Origin: Ianthella basta
Lineage: Eukaryota > Porifera > Demospongiae > Verongiida > Ianthellidae
NCBI GenBank assembly: GCA_964019415.1
Contig: OZ025879.1
Location: forward strand, 4,987,368-5,051,367
Reading direction: 5' to 3'
DNA: 64,000 nt
Each line of letters begins with the position of its first letter. Position 1 is the first letter of the stretch. A program made the translations under genes and the position numbers. The notes beneath the pieces were generated by a model that was not told the origin of the DNA, searched no databases, and saw nothing but the letters and a program-made list of their open reading frames with translations. Positions 56,398-64,000 of this stretch are shown here, one piece after another.

Positions 56398-59008
56398 CTG
56401 CTCTGTCTGCCTGGAAAAGAAACCATCAAGATCAAAACCTTCGGAAAGTATACCACAATACCAAAGCAGCCTGGAAACGTCTGATCAGAGCAAAAAAATT
56501 TGAGGCACAGCGTAACACAGCGTAAATGGAACAGTGAAATCTCCAAACAAGCCAAATCCAACCCAAAATCTTTCTGGAACCTATTAAAGTCGAAGTCAAA
56601 ACCAGCCAACGAGATTTCCAACAACATAACCACATCAAAATGGGAACAGCATTTCAAAGGCCTCTATAGTGAAGCTACTCCCACGCACCCTCCTTCTAAA
56701 CCCATCAATCACAATCCCACAAGCAATATGGAGGGTGACAACACAATTCCCTGTGATGACAGCCTCAGTACAGACCAAGTGTATTTGAACGAACTCGTAA
56801 TCTCTGAGATTTCCTTACCTGAAATTGGCAATGCTATCTTAAAGTTAAAGAGTGGTAAATCAGCCGGTGCAGACAAAATCACAAATGAGGTTCTAAAATG
56901 TTTACCCCCTTCCTGGTTGAACGCCTTGCAGGAAATTTTTAATAAAATCCTCCACTTCGGGGAATACCCCACTAAGTGGGCAGAGAGCATCATCCACCCT
57001 ATTTTCAAATCAGGAAATAAAGATAACTGTGGAAACTATCGTGGCATTTCACTTATCAGCTGCATAGGCAAACTTTTCACTAGCATTCTATACCATCGGA
57101 TTAGTTCATGGGCAGTCTTATCCAAACTACTCCCTGACGAACAGTTTGGTTTCCGGAAAGGCAGGCGTGTTTCTGACGCCATATTTGTATTGCACACGCT
57201 AGCCGAAAGCCAAATTTTCAAAAAGAAGAAATTGTACAGCTGTTTTGTTGACCTACAGAAAGCCTTTGACTCTGTTCCACATTCGCTACTATGGTCCAGG
57301 CTTGCTGCTATGAAGCTACACCCACGCATGATCCATCTCTTGCAATCTTACTACTCCAAATCTACTGCTTGTGTACAAAGCCCCCAGGGGAGATCAAACG
57401 TCTTTCCCACAAACAAAGGAGTTAAGCAAGGATGCAACCTCAGTCCACTGCTCTTCTCTCTATTCATAAACGACCTCCCTAGACACATCACTTCCCCCAA
57501 TAACCTGTTAAATTCTACATTCCCAACCTCCTGCCTCCTTTTCGCTGACGACATTGTTCTATTCACTGATGAGCCAGACAAATTACAAAATCTAATAGAT
57601 TCCTTGTACCAGTATTGCTCCAGTCTAAGTCTCATGATCAACACAGACAAAACTAAAATCCTAGTGTTTGGACAACACCCAAACCAGACCCTGCCCCAGT
57701 GGTCCATAAATTCCAATCCACTGGAAGTGGTAGAAAAATTCAAATACTTGGGATGTTGGCTCAACTGGAGATGCAACCTTAAAGACAGCATCACAGAAAC
57801 ATTCAACAAAGCAGACAAATCTCTCCAACAACTACAAATTAAAATAATTTCCCTAGGCATCACTGATTTTAAAACAATGGAGCACTTGTACAAATCGCTA
57901 ATCCAACCCATTTTGCTATTCAACTCAGAAATTTGGGGCATTTACAATACAGCCATACTTGAAAAGACTATACGCAAATTCTACAAATTTGCCTTAAGAG
58001 TATCTCCATCTTGCACAACCACCGCCATCCATGCTGAAACAGGCACACTCCCCCTATCTTTTGACTGCATTCGCTCATCCCTAAACTACTACTACCACAT
58101 TATCTCCAATGACCCAAACTGTCTCACCTCACTTGCTCTACAAACCTCAATAAACTTAGCTACTTCTGGACACAAATCTTGGGCTTTCCTCATCAGGAAC
58201 CAACTTGCACACCTTGGATTTAACCCCAACTTAATCCAGCCAGATAAAGCTGAAGTACTTACACGCCTCCATGATCAACATATTCAATCTCTACAGTTCG
58301 ACCTAAGCTGCGCCCAAGGGGCAACCCCATCGGGGGGGAGCAAGTTAAGAGCATACAGGTTGATCAAACATGATGTTACGGTGTGTGAGCCATATCTAGC
58401 TCTGATTACCAACCCCAAGGCCCGCAGTGCATCAAATAAATTTCGACTATCAGACCACAAGCTCCACATCAAAAGTGGCCGTCACTGTAACCCTCCCAAG
58501 CCGGTTGAAGAACGCCTGTGTAAAATCTGCAACAATCAAGTGGTTGAAGATGAAATCCACTTCCTATTAAACTGCTCCCACTATTGTGACCTCAGATCCC
58601 CACTCATGCAACAAGCAGTCACTCTAAGTCAAAATTTCCCCCACCTGACCCCTAAAGAAAAATTTACATTCCTGATGTGCACCTCCCACCCTGCCCTAAT
58701 ACAAGAAACTGCCCTCTACATCTATAAAGCCATGCAAGCTAGATCACTTTGCTTGTCCCCACTCATTGATTGAAGCCCTGCACTACTCACACCCTCAACC
58801 CAACCTTGTCAATTCTGGCAACTTAACTTGTCTGTGTTAATTTGTATATATTGTCTATATTGCCTATCGCGTCTGTCTATGTTCCATGCAAGTCTTAGCC
58901 CTGTACTATCTGCACAAACTAACTGTATCACTCCCATTCTGTTATGAAGTATCTCTGCTGAGGTCAAGGCCGTTTTGGCTATGACCAGTGATGACATATA
59001 TATATAAC
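56398..59008 (+). mobile_element. 5'-truncated non-LTR retrotransposon (LINE, jockey/CR1-like)
   Basis: Sequence with LINE coding character begins abruptly at about 56400 with no endonuclease domain. A long reverse transcriptase frame runs to 58773. The 3' UTR ends near 59008 in a short TATATATA run. The 5' truncation is typical of target-primed reverse transcription. It lies between the orphan caveolin exon and caveolin E. No clear target-site duplication was found by eye. Confidence 0.88.
56526..58773 (+). CDS. LINE reverse transcriptase (N-terminally truncated)
   Basis: An open frame of about 750 codons without a natural start; reading upstream of 56500 continues in another frame. Reverse transcriptase motifs appear in order: AGADKITNEVLK, GNYRGISL, GFRKGRRVSDAIF, FVDLQKAFDSVPH (motif A with catalytic Asp), GVKQGCNLSPLLFSLFINDL (motif B) and LLFADDIVLF (motif C, FADD). 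The C-terminal third ends in a Cys/His cluster, CKICNNQV-x(10)-LNCSH, as in CR1/jockey-type elements. The 10-base direct duplication CACAGCGTAA at 56506-56525 breaks continuity with the upstream in-frame codons (RLIRAKKFEAQR). The downstream RT frame is otherwise intact, so the copy is fairly young. The element lacks an endonuclease and cannot move on its own. Confidence 0.88.
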
Positions 59009-59548
59009 TAGCTACCATATAGCTATGTGGTAAAATGTGTGGTACAATTTGTTAAGCGTTGCGAGATTAATGTATTACACTTTGCAAATCAATTTTTGCA
59101 TGCAACACACACGCGTGCCCAACTGTGAATTGGCCTATTTGATTTTATTAATTTACTGTTATCTTGAGCATAGTTTCTGTTAGATGGTTAGGTTTAAATC
59201 ACTTGCATGTCTTCCCTTATTGAGATATTCTTATTAAAATTTCATAACTTCTTGTATTATTTAAACTCTGCTAGCTACGGTATTGTATTAGTTACACTTG
59301 AATACATAGGTACCCCATATCTACGTATGTACGCACGAATCTATAAGGCTATTAACCACAAATAGGGCTGAGAACGAAACTAGACTAACAACCGTTAACA
59401 GATACAGTACGGACATTTTGGCCGGGTAAATGACGTCTCACAGGGTAGCCATTTTAATCAGGCACACTTCCTTAAATAGACTTATATACGTACGTCACGA
59501 GCGTGACATCTAGTTCTGTGTCCAGCCATTCAATAAGTTCTGATACAA
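59009..59548. other. Spacer between the LINE and caveolin E
   Basis: A+T-rich; no gene seen. Caveolin E's promoter should be in the last few hundred bases. Confidence 0.4.
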
Positions 59549-60829
59549 ATGGAGGCAGCGAGCGGTTATGGGGACAACCAGCAACAAGAACAGGACCCAC
59601 CACCCCCATTCGAGGCAGTAGTCACTAATGACAATGAGGAGACCACTGAGGTTGTGATCGATCTTGGCGACAGCGAGGACAACAGTGTACGTAGCTATAC
59701 GTAGCTGCACGCACGATTTAGCTACTAGCTATACACAGGTATAACTAGCTAGAGGTATGTAGCTAATCTGTACATGTGGTACGATTAAGTGTTGCCAGAT
59801 TAATATATGCCCTCACAGTCAGGTTTGCACCAGGATCCGACCTGGCCTATGAGCAGTGATGCAGCGACTCTTTATATCCCTTCCTTGCCAAGCCCATGTT
59901 AGTCATGTTAGCTTGTGTCCGAAGCTTAGGTTTTACCATCTGTACTGTTTTGCATAATTGCAATGGGTTCCCCCCGCCCCCACTTCAATATATACCCTAT
60001 CTTATCTACGTACGCACGAGTCTACATAAGTCTTCTAAGGCTGTGTAATCCTCCAACCACTACGACTGTATGTAGCCTTGCATCTGCCATGTATAGCTAT
60101 CATGTCATAGTGAGACTATGTAATATACATATAGTACGGCAGGGAGGTCCACAGCCAATATATACGACCGAGGTGCTTACATATTTACCGTATATAGAGG
60201 CTATGGACCGCCTATACTGTACTATATATAATATATTGTATAGTGAATGTGCAACAGAACAAACTTTCCACAGCAATATCAAGATCAGACTTCTGCCGAG
60301 ACGATGGCATTTGCATTCGGCAAGCGCCTGCCTTACGTCACTGCAACAGGCAACAGTACCATTTGCATTCAGTAGACGCCTCCACGACTGTAACAGAATG
60401 ACAATAGGCAAATACACAATATGGCAGCAAATTTAAATTTAGTTTGTATTGTGTGCTCTGAATACAGAAACCTCTCAATCTTTTATGCAGCTTGAATTCA
60501 AGAAAGTATATGCTGAGGATAAAGACACCAAATTGTACCCCCCAATCAGGAAAGTTGTTGAGGCTGTCTACTACTACTTCAAGCTGATCACTTACCACTT
60601 CCTTGCCCTCACCCTCGGCGTCTTCCTGATGGCAATATTTGCAATCATTAATGGAACCATTGCTTTCACTATAACTTGGATGGTTAACCCAATGGTGCAG
60701 ATGTCATTGGTATTATTCCGCCCCGCCCTACAGCTTCCAATGAAGGTCACGGTGATAACTTTCACTCCTTTAACAGCTCATCTGGTTAAAGCTATTCGAA
60801 AGATCTGTCCACAGAGCTGGTACCGTTAG
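59549..60829 (+). CDS. Caveolin (copy E)
   Basis: Exon 1 is 59549-59686 (46 codons, MEAASGYGDNQQ to VVIDLGDSEDNS; donor GTACGT). Exon 2 is 60491-60829 (112 codons plus stop; acceptor TATGCAG), giving 158 residues. Exon 1 is rich in Gln, Glu and Pro (QDPPPPFEA). The core is very close to copy B, including the 80 bases before the acceptor ('aggcaaatacacaatatggc'). The Cys156-equivalent is Phe, as in B. It differs from all other copies by Ser in the C-terminal signature (CPQSWYR). The homologous downstream sequence continues into the WDR31 3' end, the same arrangement as copy B followed by the broken WDR31 copy. Confidence 0.87.
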
Positions 60830-61463
60830 AACATTGTAGCTTAACGCAGTGTGTTCGATAATCTATATTTACTGTTTATTAATGGATAGTCATACATAGG
60901 TACATTGCTAAGCTGGTTCTCAGTAAGGACTTGGACTATACCGGAGATTGGCTGCATGGGTTCTTAATTATATGCGAGGGTTCGTACAAACCCAGTGAAC
61001 CCCCCTGTGTACAGGCCTGTCCATATAGGTGCATACACATACATACTGCATGCATGTGACAGAAAACATAGACCAAAAACAAACCATGTTTGTTACACTG
61101 CCATGAATACCATTCAATGGAGCAAAACAATACCTAGCTGCAGTGGCCGAGAGAAGTAATGCTGTAAAAGAAAATGCATGCACAATAGCTCTTGCAGAGA
61201 ATTTCCAGATGAAATACCACTTGATGATTTATGTTATGAGATAGCAACACGTCATGTTCACATAAGTACACAGAAGTGCAGGACTTCCAACACACGACAA
61301 ATTGTATTAGTATACTGTATATTTCGTACATAAGCAATAAATATAAAAAGGTGAAACAGCTGTACACGTCACAACAAACCTGGTACACAGCCACCAAAAG
61401 ACATGCAGTCCAGTGCAGTGTCATGAAGCCAGCCAGTCCGTTGACTGTTACCATAGCAACATA
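60830..61463. other. Spacer between caveolin E and WDR31 (convergent)
   Basis: Partly homologous to 46440-46600. I see no gene; both 3' UTRs should lie here. Confidence 0.5.
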
Positions 61464-61900
61464 TTAATACTGTGCCTTAAGAGAAAAGTTGTCATTGCTA
61501 CCAATCTCCCAGACTGACACACCCTCATGAAGAGAACCACATGCTATCCTGTGACAAAAGAGCCAACAAAGACATGAAGTGACTCCACAGTACACACACA
61601 GCTAGTATACAAGTACAGTGTCAGCGTATCACTCAGAAAACACCTTTGAAGATTTGTTGAACACAGTGAAGCAAATGAGCAAATGATTCTCTTGTACAGG
61701 TTCTCATGTACAGTACCAGTTGTTGCACATACATACACACACCTGTTTCCTTCAAGCACTTCCAGGGAGGTTAACCCTCCTGATCCCGGTACGGAATGTG
61801 ACGCTGTAGGTCCTGAGTAGCAAACAGACAAGCAGCGATTCACACAGTGCCTAGGTAGAACTTACTATCGGCCAGAATGCTACACACACACACATGCACA

Positions 61901-61961
<61 letters not shown>

Positions 61962-63273
61962 CCTTTCCAAGAGGTGACACTTGCCTACAATGCACTCTGT
62001 GCTGGCGAGTGACATGTCCCACAGCTTGATGGAACCATCCTGGGAGCAGGTGACAATAGGGGGAATCCCTTGGAATGAGGCATGGTGGGTGAGTGAAGGA
62101 AGGAACCGGCAAGAAGTAATGGAGGAGAGGTGACCGTAGAGGTTGTACACAGCCCGCTTTGCTCTTACATCCCACACCTGTAATGGGAGAACAGGACATT
62201 GACATGGAGTCAAAATACAGATAAGATGTCTACTGACCTACTGTAGGTGAGGGTTTAGGTGTTTCAGAGTTTCTGGTCTTAAATCTCATGAGCATGCATT
62301 TCACAATCAATCATATGAATACAGTGCTCAGAACAGAACAGTAACAAGTGCAGCATGATGTCAGTCTATGATAAAAAGCATCCACAAATCCCCCAATCTA
62401 ACACAGTATTTAGATGATGTGTCAATGGTCATTGGAACAGGAATTCCTGAAATGACTAGTACACAGGGACACAGTACTCCATACTCAACTTTCTCCACAC
62501 CCCACACGTCTCCATCCCATTGTCTTTCCACATCCCCTACACTCCTCACACATCCCCTACACTCCTCACACATCTACACTCCTCACACATCCCCTACACT
62601 CATCACACATTCACTACACTCATCACACATCCCTTACAGTCATCTCACTTACCACAGCCCCAGGTTCACTCCCTCTCTGGCCAGTGACAATGTACCTCCC
62701 ACCATCAACACAGTCACAGCATGACTGGAGGAGGGGAAGGGGAGGGGTAGGGGAGGAGGGGGAAAGGGAGGGGGGTAGGAGGGGGAGGGGAAGGGAGGAG
62801 GCGGAGGGGAGGAAGGGGAATAGAGGAGAAGTAGAACTGGAAGAAGTGAAAGGGAAAGCTACATGCTGGATGCTTACAGCCATAACATCATACATGGTAT
62901 GCACATGGCCACTGCTTATGGATCAACATTTGTATATGAAACTGGCACAGACTGCGTGCTCTAGAGCAAGTAACACAAACACCCTCCAAGTTACTTAATA
63001 AGTGGCTGGCCAGCCAGTGCTACTACAGCCAATTATTGCCAGATCAGTATAGTCATGTCAATGGCAGATTAACTCAAGTATGCATGTGATACATGTATGT
63101 TTTAATGATGCATGCACCGTGTGTGTGTTGAGTGTGTCATTCCATCATTTACCAGAATATTCTTGCACTGAGGGAACTGTATGACTGGCTGGAGACTGCG
63201 GGTGTCCCACACCCTGCACCAGAAGCAACAGCACACAAGCAAGACTAACATGCCAAATCATCTGACTAACACA

Positions 63274-63364
<91 letters not shown>

Positions 63365-64000
63365 GCTTGTGGCATTGATAACGAGTGGAGACCACCACTC
63401 TAAGCATGTTCACAGTCATAGCCAACCTTAACGTCTTGTCCTCACTACACTGCACCAGGGAGTGCTCCTCATTGGGCCACACCATGTGAGTGATCTGTAC
63501 AGCACCAACAATATAGAAAGCATGAGGCATTGTGATGGAGGGGGACGTGGCAACACTGCGCTGGCATACAGTATGGAGCACACAAGCGCCATGTACGTAT
63601 TATGTACATAGCTTGTCATTGCAATACATACAAAGCAGCCTTGATCCTTCCCTCCCATCCCTGCCCATTCCCCCCGCACACACCAAATTCCTGGCAATCG
63701 CCTGCTGCTGGATGCACTGCTGCGTGCTAGTATCCCACAGACGGAGGGATGTATCACGGGACCCACTGCATATGCATTCACTGAGGGCTGTACAAAAGGA
63801 ATACGGTGAACACAGCCTGCATTCCATATACAAAAAGATTAGCCAGCAGGTCAAGCAAAACAATTCAGAAGTTTCAGCAACACTACGGTTGCATTCATCA
63901 ATGAAATATGACAATTACGTGACTGCTACTATTCATACACTCCAACTAGTGTCATTGTTCACTGATGAAGGAAGCCATATGTACGTAATGTTGCCAAATC
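61464..64000 (-). CDS. WDR31: WD-repeat protein, WDR31-like (3' part; 5' part beyond the window)
   Basis: Seven exons on the minus strand: 63787-63684, 63494-63427, 63213-63153, 62724-62653, 62177 to about 61975, 61803-61743, and 61548-61464 ending in TAA. Phases match at every junction except that the donor near 61975 is uncertain. The translation gives WD-repeat units: CSGSRDTSLRLWDTST, then ITHMVWPNEEHSLVQCSEDK, TLRVWDTRSLQPVIQF, SCCDCVDGGRYIVTG, VWDVRAKRAVYNLYGH, IVTCSQDGSIKLWD and a closing IACGSLHEGVSVWEI. This order matches vertebrate WDR31 as I remember it (GSRDNTLLLWD, QTSEDKTLRLWD, GSGPLTSLAVGD). WDR31 is a seven-bladed propeller linked to cilia. Earlier blades must lie past base 64000; I see no exon in 63790-64000. 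A partial broken copy is at 46641-47576. Confidence 0.78.
61880..61962. repeat. (CA)n microsatellite in a WDR31 intron
   Basis: (CA)n with GCGCA interruptions, directly downstream (minus strand) of a WDR31 exon. The copy at 46783-46802 is much shorter. Confidence 0.95.
62525..62645. repeat. Minisatellite in a WDR31 intron
   Basis: Repeated 'cacatcccctacactcctca' units; the partner array is 47345-47480. Confidence 0.8.
62725..62830. repeat. Purine tract flanking a WDR31 splice acceptor
   Basis: G/A-only stretch on the plus strand. On the minus strand it is a polypyrimidine tract of about 100 bases abutting the acceptor of the exon that starts at 62724. Confidence 0.9.
63271..63361. repeat. 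(CA)n microsatellite in a WDR31 intron
   Basis: About 45 CA dinucleotides between WDR31 exons. Confidence 0.97.

Noticed and set aside
57351..57941. 196-codon minus-strand frame
   Set aside because: Shadow of the LINE reverse transcriptase frame.

Overview
The window is eukaryotic, from an early-branching animal, most likely a sponge (demosponge-like). This rests on animal-type genes with short GT-AG introns, an A+T-rich intergenic background full of short palindromes (TGCATGCA, GTACGTAC, TAGCTAGC), many microsatellites and small inverted-repeat elements. The species call is inference; the gene calls are read from the translated sequence.

Layout. (1) 1-8.2 kb: two plus-strand, single-exon genes for large receptors (signal peptide, Ser/Thr/Pro-rich stalk, somatomedin-B domain, Cys-rich ectodomain, Methuselah/adhesion-like seven-transmembrane bundle). 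The first is cut by the window edge. A decayed third 5' end lies between them. (2) 9.2-9.4 kb: a degenerate protein-kinase fragment. (3) 9.8-19.1 kb: a complete 21-exon COG7 gene (771 codons) for a Golgi tethering subunit, followed tail-to-tail by a small unrecognised two-exon gene on the minus strand. (4) 22-61 kb: an interleaved, repeatedly duplicated array of four intact two-exon caveolin genes (plus strand), one orphan caveolin exon, four intact minus-strand receptor genes, one wrecked receptor pseudogene split by retroelement sequence, and one orphan receptor 5' end. (5) 61.5-64 kb: the 3' half of a WDR31-like WD-repeat gene (minus strand, running off the window). A broken partial copy sits at 46.6-47.6 kb and a smaller remnant near 40.6-41.1 kb.

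Mobile DNA includes a 5'-truncated LINE with a long reverse transcriptase frame (56.4-59.0 kb), a LINE C-terminal scrap (34.4-34.7 kb), a foldback element inside a COG7 intron, and at least three inverted-repeat elements nested in the 3.4-kb intron of one caveolin gene.

The most notable content is the caveolin set. The second exon of each gene aligns without gaps, by eye, to the body of vertebrate caveolin-1, and the single intron sits where the last CAV1 intron lies. Receptor and caveolin genes have been copied together in blocks that also carried the end of the WDR31 gene. COG7 and WDR31 look like ordinary conserved genes; the receptor and caveolin arrays are lineage-specific expansions of membrane proteins.
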